64,000 nucleotides of DNA from Bin52 sp965213935. Its GTDB lineage: Bacteria > Pseudomonadota > Alphaproteobacteria > Thalassobaculales > Thalassobaculaceae. Every line of letters begins with the position of its first letter. Positions within the stretch are counted from its first letter, which is position 1. Where the stretch lies: positions 767,190 to 831,189 of the forward strand of contig CBDCAO010000011.1 of assembly GCA_965213935.1 (NCBI GenBank), written 5' to 3'. The notes under the pieces were generated by a model. It saw only the letters and a list, made by a program, of their open reading frames with translations, was not told the origin of the DNA and made no database searches. Positions 6,805-16,194 of the stretch are shown one piece after another. Both the position numbers and the translations under genes were made by a program.

Positions 6805-9800
6805 ATGCCACAAGATGATGAAATAAAAAAAGAAAATGCCAACGCAGGAAATCGGTATCGCATCGGCGTTGATGTCGGCGGTACCTTCACCGATTTCGTG
6901 CTCCACGACGGCAAGACCGGCCGTGTCGTGGTCCACAAGGTTCCGTCGACGCCTGCTGATCCATCTGAGGCGGTCAGAAACGGCCTGCCGGAACTGCTGG
7001 AGAAGGCCGGCACCTCCGACATCGGGCAACTCCTTCACGCCACCACGGTCGCAACAAACGCCATCATTCAGCGGCGTGGGGCGAAGACGGCCCTGATCAC
7101 CACGCGGGGCTTTCGGGATGTGCTCATCCTCGGGCGTCAGAAGCGCTACGAGACCTACGACCTGCACATGCGCAAGCCCGATCCTCTCATCCCGCGCGAG
7201 CAGATCTTCGAAGTGCGCGAACGGGTGAACTTCGAGGGTGAGGTGCTGGAGCCGCTGGACGCCGTGAACCTCGAGGAGGTGCTGGAGCGTATCGCGGTCG
7301 AGGGCTACGAGGCGGTCGCGGTGGCGCTGCTCCATTCCTACGCCAACCCTGTTCATGAACGCGCGATCGGTGAAGCGGTCGCCCGGCGCATGCCGGGTGC
7401 CGCCCTCAGCCTGTCGGTCGAGGTGTCACCGAAGCTGCGGGAGTACGAACGCACAAACACCACCGTGGCGAACAGCTTCGTCAAGCCGCTGGTGGGCACC
7501 TACGTGCGGCGGTTGGCCGGGGATCTCGCGGATGTCGAGCTGTCGATCATGCAATCGAATGGCGGACTGGTCTCGCCGACGCTCGCCGGCGATTACCCGG
7601 TCCGCATTGTCGAAAGCGGTCCCGCCGCCGGCGTGCTGCTCGCGGCCCGGGTCGGTCGGGAAATCGGCGCCGACCGGGTACTCAGTTTCGACATGGGCGG
7701 GACTACCGCCAAGCTGGGCGCCGTTGATGACGGCGAGCCGGCGATCGCCCCTGTCTTCGAGGTCGATCCGGTGCGGTTCAGGAAGGGATCTGGCCTGCCG
7801 GTCAACGTTCCGGCGGTCGAACTGATCGAGATCGGTGCCGGTGGAGGCTCCATCGCCGTGGCGATGGACGGCGCCATCCGTGTGGGTCCGGAGAGTGCGG
7901 GCGCGGACCCTGGCCCCGCATGTTATGGTACCGGTGGCCTGCGGCCGACGGTCACCGATGCGAACCTGGTACTCGGCTACCTCAACCCGTCGTACTTCAA
8001 CGGCGGAGCGATGGATCTTGACCCGGCTGCGGCCGAGGCGGCACTTGCCAGCCGTGTCGCCGGACCGCTCGGGCTGTCGGTGGCCGAGGCCGCGTGGGGA
8101 GTTCACCTGGTTGCGACCGGCAACATGGAACACGCCTTGCGGGTCGTCTCGGTGGAACGCGGTCGTGATCCGCGAAACTACGCGCTGGTCGCCTTCGGCG
8201 GTGCGGGACCACTGCACGCAGCCCGGATCGCACGGGCTCTGGGGGTTCGTCAGGTCATTGTACCGGGAGATGCGGGCGTCGGATCTGCCGTCGGCATGCT
8301 GGCGGCAGACGGCCGGCTCGACGTGTCCGTGACCCGGCTGTTGCGCCTTGACGAGGCCTCGCCTGGAGATATCGCGGCCATTTACGACGCACTCGAGGCA
8401 CGGCTCGCAGAAGAACTGGCCCGACTGCCAGGCGCCGCGAGCCCGGAATTCCGGCGGTTTGCCTACATGCGCCATGCGGGTCAGGGATTCGAGATCCACG
8501 TTGACATTCCGGCGGGTCAGATCGGCTGCGGTTTCACCGAAGCCTGCGAGGACGCGTTTCGCGCCGCGTACCTGGCCCGGTACCACACCGAGGACAGCAG
8601 CAGCGCGGTCGAGGGTGTCGACTGGGCGCTGGCCGCAGTGGTGCCGGGTTCTCACGGCCTGCTGGCCCGGGAGAGGCGCACGTCGGCGACCGGGGAGCCA
8701 CAGGGCACGAGACCGGCCTGGTTCCCGGAGGCGGACGGCATGATCGAGACAGCCGTCTGGCGCCGCGAGGCCATCGGTCCCGACACGGTCATCACCGGAC
8801 CGGCCATCGTGGAAGATGCCGAGGCGACCACTCTCGTTCTGCCGGGTGACCGCGCCCGGCTGGTGCCGGGAGGAGGCTACCTGCTGATCGACATCGCAGG
8901 GGTGGAGGCGGAGAATGAGACCGTGCCGGCCTCCGGGCCTCGCCCGGCAGACGTCGACCCCGTCACCTTCACCGTCATCTGGAACACCATCGTCTCCATT
9001 GCCGAGGAACTCGGCACCACCATGCGGCATACCGCCTTCAGCGAGGCGGTCAGGGAAGGAGACGACTTCTCGACCGCCGTGTTCGATGCCCGCGGACGGA
9101 TGATCTCGCAGGGCAGCTTTTCGCCGGGCCATCTTGGCTCCATGCCGTTCGTCATCCGGCACGTGAACGAGGCGTTCCCGCCGGAAACGCTGAAGCCCGG
9201 CGACAGCATCATGCTGAATGACAGCTGGATGGGGTCCGGACATTTCCCTGACATCTTCCAGGTGATGCCGGTGTTCGAGGCGGGCAAACTGCTCGGGTAC
9301 GTCGCTGCGTCCGCCCACCAGATGGACGTGGGAGGCGCTGCGCCCGGTTCGCAGAAGGTGCATGGCGTGACCGAAGCCTTCCAGGAAGGCATCCGCATCC
9401 TGCCGGTCCGTTTCTGCCGGGAAGGCGAGATCGATCGCGACATCCTGACCCTGGTGCTTGCCAACACCCGCGTGCCGGACAAGGTGCGCGGTGACATCAT
9501 GGCGCAGCACATCGCCAACCTCACCGCTGCCGAGCGGTTTCGCCAGCTGTTTCGTGACCACGGCCGGCCGGTCGTCGAACAGGCCTTCGACGAGATCCTC
9601 GACCGCAGCGAGGCGCGCATGCGTGCCGCGCTCGCGAACGTGCCGCCCGGCACCTACAGCTTCGACGACCAGATGGACGACTACGGACCCGGAACACCGC
9701 CGATCCGGTTCGGGGTCGACATTACCTTTGGCGAGGGGCCTGAAGGGACCGAGGTGACGGTCGACTTCTCGCGCTCGTCGGACCAGGTGCCGGCCGCCAT

Positions 9801-10542
9801 CAACAGCTACATCAACTACACCCGCGCCTACACGCTGTTCGCGATCAAGGTTTTCTGCGATCCGTTCAGCCCCCAGAACGCGGGTGCGATGCGCCCGATC
9901 CGGCTTGTGGCCCGGGAAGGCAGTTTCTTCAATCCGAGGTTCCCGGCGGCCTCCGGCGGCAGGGCCGCACTGCAGGTGCGTATCTTCGACACCATCAACG
10001 GCGCCATGGCGCGTGCCATGCCTGCCCGGGCGATGGGCGCGTTCAGTCACTGGTCCAATCCGAACATCGGCGGGATCGACGAGCGGACAGGCAGGTCCTA
10101 CGTGTTCTACGACCTGATCCTCGCCGGCTACGGCGGAAGGGCGGACAGCGACGGGCCGGAGGGTCTGAGCCCGGTGATGAACTGCTCGAACATCCCGGTG
10201 GAGGTGCACGAGACCAATGCGCCGGTGCTGATCCACCGGCTTGAGCTGCTCGACGGCACGGGTGGTGCGGGCCGCCACCGCGGAGGCATGGGCCTGCGCA
10301 AGGACATAGAGCTGCTGGCCGGCGAAGGCGTGCTCACGCTGCTTGGTGACCGGCACGAAAGCCGGCCCTGGGGCGTGTTCGGCGGTGAGCCCGGGGCGCT
10401 CGGAGAAACCGTGCTCAATCCCCACGGCAGTGCCGAACGCCTCGGCTCGAAGGAAGTTCGCACGCTCGTGCGTGGCGACGTGGTCAGCATCCGCACCAGC
10501 GGAGCCGGCGGTTACGGACGCGCCCGGGAGCGGGATCCGTAA
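6805..10542 (+). CDS. Fused hydantoinase/oxoprolinase HyuA-HyuB (ATP-dependent)
   Basis: A 1245-residue fusion. The HyuA-like ATPase half (about 1-690) opens with GVDVGGTFTDFV, the actin-fold phosphate loop, and carries FDMGGTTAKLG and VAFGGAGPLHA. The HyuB half starts near residue 710 (DPVTFTVIWNTIVSIAEE) and has NDSWMGSGHFPD. The length matches 5-oxoprolinase-type fusions (about 1290). Members open 5-oxoproline or N-methylhydantoin rings using ATP, or act as carboxylases. The creatinase gene 80 bp downstream makes N-methylhydantoin (a creatinine derivative) an attractive substrate, by inference. The first 15 codons are unusually AT-rich for this genome. Confidence 0.85.
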   Translation: MPQDDEIKKENANAGNRYRIGVDVGGTFTDFVLHDGKTGRVVVHKVPSTPADPSEAVRNGLPELLEKAGTSDIGQLLHATTVATNAIIQRRGAKTALITTRGFRDVLILGRQKRYETYDLHMRKPDPLIPREQIFEVRERVNFEGEVLEPLDAVNLEEVLERIAVEGYEAVAVALLHSYANPVHERAIGEAVARRMPGAALSLSVEVSPKLREYERTNTTVANSFVKPLVGTYVRRLAGDLADVELSIMQSNGGLVSPTLAGDYPVRIVESGPAAGVLLAARVGREIGADRVLSFDMGGTTAKLGAVDDGEPAIAPVFEVDPVRFRKGSGLPVNVPAVELIEIGAGGGSIAVAMDGAIRVGPESAGADPGPACYGTGGLRPTVTDANLVLGYLNPSYFNGGAMDLDPAAAEAALASRVAGPLGLSVAEAAWGVHLVATGNMEHALRVVSVERGRDPRNYALVAFGGAGPLHAARIARALGVRQVIVPGDAGVGSAVGMLAADGRLDVSVTRLLRLDEASPGDIAAIYDALEARLAEELARLPGAASPEFRRFAYMRHAGQGFEIHVDIPAGQIGCGFTEACEDAFRAAYLARYHTEDSSSAVEGVDWALAAVVPGSHGLLARERRTSATGEPQGTRPAWFPEADGMIETAVWRREAIGPDTVITGPAIVEDAEATTLVLPGDRARLVPGGGYLLIDIAGVEAENETVPASGPRPADVDPVTFTVIWNTIVSIAEELGTTMRHTAFSEAVREGDDFSTAVFDARGRMISQGSFSPGHLGSMPFVIRHVNEAFPPETLKPGDSIMLNDSWMGSGHFPDIFQVMPVFEAGKLLGYVAASAHQMDVGGAAPGSQKVHGVTEAFQEGIRILPVRFCREGEIDRDILTLVLANTRVPDKVRGDIMAQHIANLTAAERFRQLFRDHGRPVVEQAFDEILDRSEARMRAALANVPPGTYSFDDQMDDYGPGTPPIRFGVDITFGEGPEGTEVTVDFSRSSDQVPAAINSYINYTRAYTLFAIKVFCDPFSPQNAGAMRPIRLVAREGSFFNPRFPAASGGRAALQVRIFDTINGAMARAMPARAMGAFSHWSNPNIGGIDERTGRSYVFYDLILAGYGGRADSDGPEGLSPVMNCSNIPVEVHETNAPVLIHRLELLDGTGGAGRHRGGMGLRKDIELLAGEGVLTLLGDRHESRPWGVFGGEPGALGETVLNPHGSAERLGSKEVRTLVRGDVVSIRTSGAGGYGRARERDP

Positions 10543-10625
10543 CGTCGGGTCCCGGCCAGGGGACAACGCCTGCGGTGCGCGGGGGCTGATGCCGAACCGG
10601 CCGCGGGACGGAAGGAGTAACGGCG

Positions 10626-11834
10626 ATGGAAGCGGCGAGAGACTTCGAGATCATCGAGAACGGTGACCGGGCGGCCGGTACGTTCAGCGAGGCCGAGATG
10701 GCCCGGAGAATGTCGGCGCTGAGAGCGGCCATGGCGGAGCAGGACCTCGCCGCCGTCGTCCTGACCTCCATGCACGGCATTCTCTACTTCAGTGACTTTC
10801 TCTACTGCAGCTTCGGCCGGCCGTTCGGACTCGTCGTGACGGCGGAGCGCTCGACAGTACTGGCGCCGCTCGTCGATTTCGGTCACCCGTGGCGGCGGAC
10901 CGGTGCGGTGCTGAGCTACACCGACTGGCGCCGCGATACCTTCTACGCCGGCGCCCGTTCTCTCGTTGGCACCGTCGGTCGGGTCGGGGTGGAATTCGAT
11001 CACCTTTCCGTTGCCGGGCACCGCAAGCTCGCCGACGCCCTGGCCCCGGCCGAACTGGTCGACATGACCGGGCCGCTCATGCAGCTGCGGATGATCAAGT
11101 CGGCCGAGGAGATCGGGCTGATTGTCGAGGCTGCCCGCATCGCCGATCTCGGTGGCGAGGCCTGCCGGGCCGCCCTCGCCGACGGCGTTGCCGAACACGA
11201 GGTGGCGCTGGCCGGAACCGACGCCATGGTGCGCGAGATCGCGCGGTCACGTCCCGACAGCGAGATCCGCGACACCTGGTCGTGGTGCCAGTCGGGCATC
11301 AATTCCGACGGCGCGCACAACCCGGTCACGACGCGGCGGATCGGTGTTGGCGACATCGTGCTGTTGAACTGTTTTCCGATGATCGCCGGTTACTACGCGG
11401 CACTGGAACGCACCCTCTTTCTCGGCCACGCCGACGAGGCGTCATTGCGGTACTGGTCCATCAACCTCGAGGTGCATCGTCTCGGCCTCTCGCTCATCCG
11501 GCCCGGGGTGCGGTGCCGGGACATCGCCGCGGAACTCAACCGGCTCTGCGACCACCACGGCGTGCGTGACCGGCGCACCTTCGGCTACGGTCACAGCATC
11601 GGGGTGATCTGCCATCATTACGGCCGTGAGTCGGGGCTGGAGTTGCGCGAGGACATCGACACCGTGCTCGAGGAGGGCATGGTGGTGTCGATGGAGCCGA
11701 TGATCACCATCGCGCAAGACGAGCCCGGCGCCGGCGGTTACCGGGAACACGACATCCTGGTGGTGACTGCCGACGGTTCCCGCAACATCACGGGGTTCCC
11801 GCTCGGGCCCGAACGCAACATCGTCGGCCCGTGA
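10626..11834 (+). CDS. Creatinase (creatine amidinohydrolase)
   Basis: A 402-residue pita-bread-fold protein closely resembling Pseudomonas creatinase rather than metallo-aminopeptidases of M24. Diagnostic blocks are SDFLYCSFGRPFGLVV, PWRRTGAVLSYTDWRRD, QSGINSDGAHNPVTTRR, LNCFPMIAGYYAALERT, and VVSMEPMI with GAGGYREHDI. His231 in GAHNPVT corresponds to the catalytic His232 of the P. putida enzyme. Asn replaces an expected M24 metal ligand in LNCF, as in creatinases. It would convert creatine to sarcosine and urea in the cytoplasm. It lies just downstream of the hydantoinase fusion, pointing to a creatine/creatinine pathway; no sarcosine oxidase gene is in the window. Confidence 0.88.
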   Translation: MEAARDFEIIENGDRAAGTFSEAEMARRMSALRAAMAEQDLAAVVLTSMHGILYFSDFLYCSFGRPFGLVVTAERSTVLAPLVDFGHPWRRTGAVLSYTDWRRDTFYAGARSLVGTVGRVGVEFDHLSVAGHRKLADALAPAELVDMTGPLMQLRMIKSAEEIGLIVEAARIADLGGEACRAALADGVAEHEVALAGTDAMVREIARSRPDSEIRDTWSWCQSGINSDGAHNPVTTRRIGVGDIVLLNCFPMIAGYYAALERTLFLGHADEASLRYWSINLEVHRLGLSLIRPGVRCRDIAAELNRLCDHHGVRDRRTFGYGHSIGVICHHYGRESGLELREDIDTVLEEGMVVSMEPMITIAQDEPGAGGYREHDILVVTADGSRNITGFPLGPERNIVGP

Positions 11835-12049
11835 GATCCTGACCTGGATCCCGGACGGGCCCTGGCAGGCGTTCTCCACAAGACGCGATACCCGGCCGGC
11901 TCGCCGGCCACGCAAGGGCTGGATCCGGGATCTCGACCGCAGCCGGCAGGCTGCACATGGGTCCGGCGCGTTCCGGTGCGGTTTCACATCCCGGGTGGGC
12001 GGGCCCGGTTGCAGGCGTACGGTCCGACATCGTCACAAGCCGGCCATCA

Positions 12050-12071
12050 GGGGAGCACGGGCGTGCTCCCC
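12050..12071. terminator. Hairpin between convergent genes
   Basis: GGGGAGCAC and GTGCTCCCC form a perfect 9-bp stem with a 4-nt loop in the 274-bp gap between the creatinase and EF-hand genes, which converge. No clear U-tract follows, so terminator function is plausible but weak. The rest of the gap holds no gene. Confidence 0.4.
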
Positions 12072-12108
12072 GGCGAGGGCCGTCTTGACGAACCGGCATG
12101 GCTTCACG

Positions 12109-12585
12109 CTAGTCGTCCCGCCCGCGGTGGTAGCGGCGATGGTCCTTCATCGAGAGGCCGCCATCGCCGTTGCGATCCAGCCGCCGCACGATGTCGGCGA
12201 GCGGCCGGTCGAACTCGGCACGACTGACGATCGCGTTGCCGTCGGTGTCGAGCATCTGAAAGGCGCGCACGGTGAGCGGCTGCGTGGTTTCGTGCCAGAG
12301 CGCGGCAAACTCCTGCAGGCTCAGGTCACCGTCGCCGTTGGCATCATGTGCCGCGTGGCGGTCGTTGCGCGCCTGGTCGATCTCGGCCTGGGTGAGCTTG
12401 CCATCACTGTCGGCATCCATGGAGTCGAACATTTCCATCGCCGAGACGGCGAGCTGTCCCTTGTCAAGGAAACCCATGCCATGGCCGCCATGGCGGTGGC
12501 CGGCGTAGCTTGCGCCCGCGACTGCCGCAACGCCCAGGACGGCAGCGGCACCGATGGCGGTCAGTTTCTTCGTCCTCGCATTCAT
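12109..12585 (-). CDS. Periplasmic four-EF-hand calcium-binding protein
   Basis: 158 residues from ATG 12585, preceded by GGGAGAG. An N-terminal signal peptide (KKLTAIGAAAVLGVAAVAG) is followed by a short His/Gly segment. Four EF-hand loops follow: DADSDGKLTQAE, DANGDGDLSLQEF, DTDGNAIVSRAEF and DRNGDGGLSMKD, all with the D.D.DG pattern or close variants. It probably binds Ca2+ in the periplasm as a sensor or buffer. It is transcribed away from the adjacent two-component system and shares a 186-bp intergenic region with it, so it is a natural candidate target of that system. Confidence 0.85.
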   Translation of the reverse strand: MNARTKKLTAIGAAAVLGVAAVAGASYAGHRHGGHGMGFLDKGQLAVSAMEMFDSMDADSDGKLTQAEIDQARNDRHAAHDANGDGDLSLQEFAALWHETTQPLTVRAFQMLDTDGNAIVSRAEFDRPLADIVRRLDRNGDGGLSMKDHRRYHRGRDD

Positions 12586-12710
12586 GATCATCTCTCCCGG
12601 TCTGGTTGATCCATCGGGTATCGGTGGATGATCCGAATATGGGTGCCAGGTGTCGCAGAACCTTGTCCTGTGCCTGGCGGGAGTGTCCCCCGATGTCGCA
12701 CGGCGTCTTC

Positions 12711-12729
12711 GTGACACAGGCTGTTACAC
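12711..12729. promoter_or_regulatory. Imperfect dyad operator candidate between EF-hand gene and response regulator
   Basis: GTGACACAGGCTGTTACAC reads as GTG-nn-ACAG-G-CTGT-nn-CAC, with 7 of 9 symmetric pairs. It sits 42 bp before the response-regulator ATG in the divergent region. It could be a regulator binding site or overlap a -10 element (TACACT). Confidence 0.35.
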
Positions 12730-12771
12730 TCTTTTCGTGCGGCCCGCGGGAAGGCGCGTAGACTCCGTCCC

Positions 12772-13491
12772 ATGGACGCATCCCCGCATGTGCTCGTCGT
12801 CGACGACCACCGCGACATCCGTGAACCGCTGGCGCGTTACCTGGAGCGCCATGGTCTGCGCGTGACAGCCGCGGAAAGCGCCGTCGCTGCGCGTCAGGTG
12901 TTACGCGTGGCGGCAGTGGATCTCGTCGTGCTCGACGTGATGATGCCAGGTGAGGACGGCCTCTCGCTTTGCCGGCACCTGCGAGAGACGACGCGTATCC
13001 CGGTGATCCTGCTGACGGCGATGGCGGAAGAGACGGACCGCATCGTCGGACTGGAAGTCGGGGCTGACGACTACGTCGCCAAGCCGTTCAACCCCCGCGA
13101 ACTGCTCGCCCGCATCAAGGCGGTGATCCGGCGTACGCACAGCCTGCCGCCCGACAGGGAACCCGTTCCGGCCGGGAGGTACCGGTTTGACCGCTGGTCT
13201 CTCGATACCGGACGTCGCGAGCTGGTGGACGAGTCGGGTGTGGTGACACCGTTGTCTTCGGGTGAATACCGGTTGCTGATGGCGCTGCTGGAGCGTCCCG
13301 GGATGGTTCTCTCCCGCGATCAGCTCCTCGACCTGACCCGCGGCCGGAGCGCCACCCCGTTCGACCGCGCAGTCGACAACCAGGTAAGCCGACTGCGCCG
13401 CAAGATCGAGCGCGATCCGAAGAACCCGGTGCTGATCGTCACGGTGTGGGGCGGCGGCTACCGGTTTGCTGGCAAGGTGGAACGCGGATGA
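12772..13491 (+). CDS. OmpR-family response regulator
   Basis: 239 residues. The receiver domain (about 5-120) has the acidic pair DD at 11-12, phospho-acceptor Asp55 in VVLDVMMPG, Thr in LLTAMAEE and Lys in YVAKPFNP. The C-terminal winged helix (about 140-235) has the OmpR pattern SSGEYRLLMALLERPG and VDNQVSRLRRKIE. The stop overlaps the kinase ATG (ATGA), so the two genes are coupled. It probably regulates its own operon and the divergent EF-hand gene. Confidence 0.92.
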   Translation: MDASPHVLVVDDHRDIREPLARYLERHGLRVTAAESAVAARQVLRVAAVDLVVLDVMMPGEDGLSLCRHLRETTRIPVILLTAMAEETDRIVGLEVGADDYVAKPFNPRELLARIKAVIRRTHSLPPDREPVPAGRYRFDRWSLDTGRRELVDESGVVTPLSSGEYRLLMALLERPGMVLSRDQLLDLTRGRSATPFDRAVDNQVSRLRRKIERDPKNPVLIVTVWGGGYRFAGKVERG

Positions 13492-14903
13492 GGCTTGTCC
13501 CGAAGAGCCTCGCAGGACAGCTCAGCCTGTTGCTTCTGCTCGCTCTCGCCCTGGCCCAGGGCGTCGCCTTCGCGTTGTTCGCCTGGGAACGGATCGACGC
13601 GCTGCGCCATGCATACCGGGCCAATGCCGTCCTGCGTACGGCGACAGTCGCACGGCTGCTCGGGGACACGCCGCGGGAACTGCACGTGGCTGTCATCGCC
13701 GCGGCGTCCACCGAGCTCGTGCGGTTCTCCCTGACCGACGAGCCCGTTGTGGCCGAGACGGGGACGGCAAGACGGGCGGCAGCCATTGCGGATGGTCTCG
13801 CCGTTGCACTCGGTGTCGAGCCGGGGCGGGTCCGGGTCGCGCCCCTGTGGACCCGGTATCTGGACGAAGACGATCCCCACGAGGACCACGACGACGACGA
13901 CGACGATGATCATGATCGCGACGAAGACCGGCACGGGGGCGGTCGGAGACACTGGACACCCGACTGGTTTACGGCATCGGTGGCGCTTGCCGACGGACGC
14001 TGGCTCAACTGCGCGGTGAGGCCTCCACCCGGCGCACCCGGACGGGGTGCGGCATTCATGGCTGTCTTTCTGCTCTCGGCGCTGGGAATAGCGACGGTGG
14101 CGGTCTTCATGGGACGACGGATCGCAGGGCCCATGCGCGCGCTTGCGGCGGCGGCCGGTCGTCTCGGACGCGGAGAAGCGGTGGAGGACCTGCCCGAAGC
14201 GGGAACGGTCGAGACCCGGGAGACGGTGCGCGCGTTCAACCTCATGAGCGCACGGCTCGACCGGTATGTCCGCGACCGCACGGCGATGCTGGCCGCCGTT
14301 TCGCACGATCTGAGAACGCCGATCACGAGCCTGCGCCTGCATGCCGAGTTTGTCGAAAACGCCGAGACGAAGTGCAGGATTCTCGCCGCGCTCGACGAGA
14401 TGCAGCGGATGGCCGAGGATACGCTCGCCTTCATTCGTGAGGACATGCGGCAGGAAGAGACGCGGCAGGTCGACCTCCAGGCGCTGGTCGACAGCCTCGC
14501 CACCGACCTTGAAGAGCTTGGACACGCCATCGCTGTCACGGACGCTGACCGCGTGCTCGTGGCCTGCCGGCCGGCGGCGTTGCGCCGGGCGCTGCGCAAT
14601 CTCCTGGAAAACGCGTCCGCCTACGGAGGACAGGCGCTCGTGCGGGTTGAGCCCGGCGAGGAAGAAATCCGCGTCGTTATCGAGGACGAGGGCCCGGGGA
14701 TTCCACACACCGATCTCGAGCGGGTGTTCGAGCCCTTCGTGCGGCTCGAGGCCTCGCGCAGTCGTGCCACCGGGGGCAGCGGTCTCGGACTTGCCATCGC
14801 ACGCAGCATCGTGCGCGGCCATGGGGGGGACATCGCCCTCGCAAACCGTGCACGGGCCGGACTGCGTGCGACAGTCACACTGCCGACGAGCGGGCGAGCA
14901 TAG
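13488..14903 (+). CDS. Sensor histidine kinase with Asp/His-rich periplasmic domain
   Basis: 471 residues from ATG 13488, which overlaps the regulator stop. TM1 is about 10-32 and TM2 about 186-207, giving a periplasmic sensor of about 150 residues. HAMP is about 208-260, HisKA has His273 in VSHDLRTP, and the ATPase domain carries the N-box LRNLLENASAYGG, DEGPGIP and GGSGLGLAI. The sensor holds an extreme acidic/His tract at residues 126-148 (seven consecutive Asp), encoded by 13863-13931. Such a tract should bind divalent metal; with the EF-hand neighbour, Ca2+ or another cation is a reasonable signal by inference. Confidence 0.92.
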   Translation: MRLVPKSLAGQLSLLLLLALALAQGVAFALFAWERIDALRHAYRANAVLRTATVARLLGDTPRELHVAVIAAASTELVRFSLTDEPVVAETGTARRAAAIADGLAVALGVEPGRVRVAPLWTRYLDEDDPHEDHDDDDDDDHDRDEDRHGGGRRHWTPDWFTASVALADGRWLNCAVRPPPGAPGRGAAFMAVFLLSALGIATVAVFMGRRIAGPMRALAAAAGRLGRGEAVEDLPEAGTVETRETVRAFNLMSARLDRYVRDRTAMLAAVSHDLRTPITSLRLHAEFVENAETKCRILAALDEMQRMAEDTLAFIREDMRQEETRQVDLQALVDSLATDLEELGHAIAVTDADRVLVACRPAALRRALRNLLENASAYGGQALVRVEPGEEEIRVVIEDEGPGIPHTDLERVFEPFVRLEASRSRATGGSGLGLAIARSIVRGHGGDIALANRARAGLRATVTLPTSGRA

Positions 14904-15178
14904 CGCGGGCGGGGCCGGTCGTGCCGGAAGCAGGGTTGGGCAAGGCGCCCGGTCGGCAGGGTCCTGCAGCCGACGGCATCGCACGATGGTGTCCCGTCGG
15001 AAGGCGCAGAAACCCGGTGTCCCTTGCCACAGTCGGCAGACACGGACCATCGCGCCTCGAAGTCCGCCTCAGAGCCGGATGGGCAGGCACTCGACCGCGA
15101 TCATCCGATGCGACGTGGATTCACGTTTCGCCCCGGAAAGAGGACCTGCTGCCCGGCGACTGTATCCGCAGGAAGGAC

Positions 15179-15254
15179 TGGTGCCGGTTAAGGGACTCGA
15201 ACCCCCGACCCTCTGATTACAAATCAGATGCTCTACCAGCTGAGCTAAACCGGC
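15179..15254 (-). tRNA. tRNA-Thr (anticodon TGT)
   Basis: On the minus strand the gene starts GCCGGTT and closes with AACCGGC-A-CCA, a 7-bp acceptor stem with encoded CCA. The D-arm is GCTC..GAGC and the anticodon arm TCTGA-TTTGTAA-TCAGA gives anticodon TGT, reading ACA/ACG Thr codons. The T-arm GGGGG-TTCGAGT-CCCTT has two G-T pairs. The 275-bp gap between the kinase gene and this tRNA holds nothing else that I can see, and I find no repeated tRNA 3' end that would mark an attachment site. Confidence 0.95.
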
Positions 15255-15342
15255 ACGAGGACAGGCGACCTACTGCGGTTGACCGCTTCGTGTCAACGGG
15301 GCAACGTCGGCGGCATCAGGTTTGCAGCGGAGACGATCACCC

Positions 15343-16194
15343 GTGACCACCTATCGCCACATCGATGTCCGGCCTGTTGCCGGCGCCCTCGGGGCCGAGG
15401 TTGCCGGTGTCGACGCGTCCGGGCCGGTCCCGGACGAGATCGTTGCCGAGGTCCGCCGGGCCCTGCTGGAGAACCTCGTGATCTTCATGCGCGACCAGAG
15501 GCTCGAGCCGCAAGGTCAGCTCGCCTTCGCCAGGCGGTTCGGTACCCCGATGATCTATCCGTTGATCAAGGGACTGGGGAACTGTCCCGAGGTGACCCCC
15601 GTGATCAAGGAAGCCGAAGACAAGGTGAACTTCGGCGGCATCTGGCATTCCGATACCGCCTACCAGGAGGCCCCGCCGCTCGGCTCGCTGCTGTATGCGC
15701 GCGAGGTTCCACCGGTCGGAGGCGATACCGAGTTCGCCAACATGTACCTGGCCTTCGAGCGGCTGTCCGCCGGCATGCAGCACATGCTGGAGCGCCTGGT
15801 CGCGGTCAACGTGTCCGGCAAGGGCCGGGCGCGGGCCACGCGTTCGGCCATGCGCAGCGCCGCGGCAACCGCACTCGCCGACGACGCGCTCGCCGCCGCC
15901 CACCCCGTGGTCAGGGTCCACCCGGAAACCGGCCGCAAGGCACTGTACGTGAATGTCGCCCATACCAGCCGGTTCCAGGACATGAGCGAAGACGAGAGCA
16001 GGCCGCTGCTCGAGTTTCTGTTCGGGCACCTGGCGCGTCCCGAATTCACCTGCCGGTTCCGCTGGGAGCCCGGTACCCTTGCCTTCTGGGACAATCGCTG
16101 TACCCAGCACAACGCTCTCAACGACTACCACGGACATCGGCGGGTGATGCACCGGGTCACGCTCGAAGGCGATCGGCCCGGCGGTCCTGGTTGA
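15343..16194 (+). CDS. TauD/TfdA-family 2-oxoglutarate-dependent dioxygenase
   Basis: 283 residues from GTG 15343, chosen because a ggaga Shine-Dalgarno lies about 10 bp upstream and the text VTTYRHIDVRPVAGALGAEV is the normal family start. The Fe(II) ligands are the HxD of IWHSDTAY and the distal His in the HRRVMHR region, with Arg residues for 2-oxoglutarate. A substrate loop (NVSGKGRARATR) lies between them. TauD relatives hydroxylate taurine, 2,4-D or other sulfonates and carboxylates; substrate not predictable. The stop overlaps the MFS start (tgATGa), so enzyme and transporter are co-translated. Confidence 0.88.
   Translation: MTTYRHIDVRPVAGALGAEVAGVDASGPVPDEIVAEVRRALLENLVIFMRDQRLEPQGQLAFARRFGTPMIYPLIKGLGNCPEVTPVIKEAEDKVNFGGIWHSDTAYQEAPPLGSLLYAREVPPVGGDTEFANMYLAFERLSAGMQHMLERLVAVNVSGKGRARATRSAMRSAAATALADDALAAAHPVVRVHPETGRKALYVNVAHTSRFQDMSEDESRPLLEFLFGHLARPEFTCRFRWEPGTLAFWDNRCTQHNALNDYHGHRRVMHRVTLEGDRPGGPG

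Noticed and set aside
7426..10566. A 1046-residue open frame antisense to the hydantoinase fusion.
   Set aside because: It is Arg/His/Pro-rich with no recognisable domain; a codon-composition shadow of the GC-rich sense gene.
11835..11960. CTGGATCC-containing repeats that look like a REP-type palindrome.
   Set aside because: Only two imperfect occurrences are present in the window, too few to call a repeat family.
15179..15254. tRNA-Thr as an integration attachment site.
   Set aside because: No duplicate of its 3' end was noticed and the integrase remnant lies 10 kb away.
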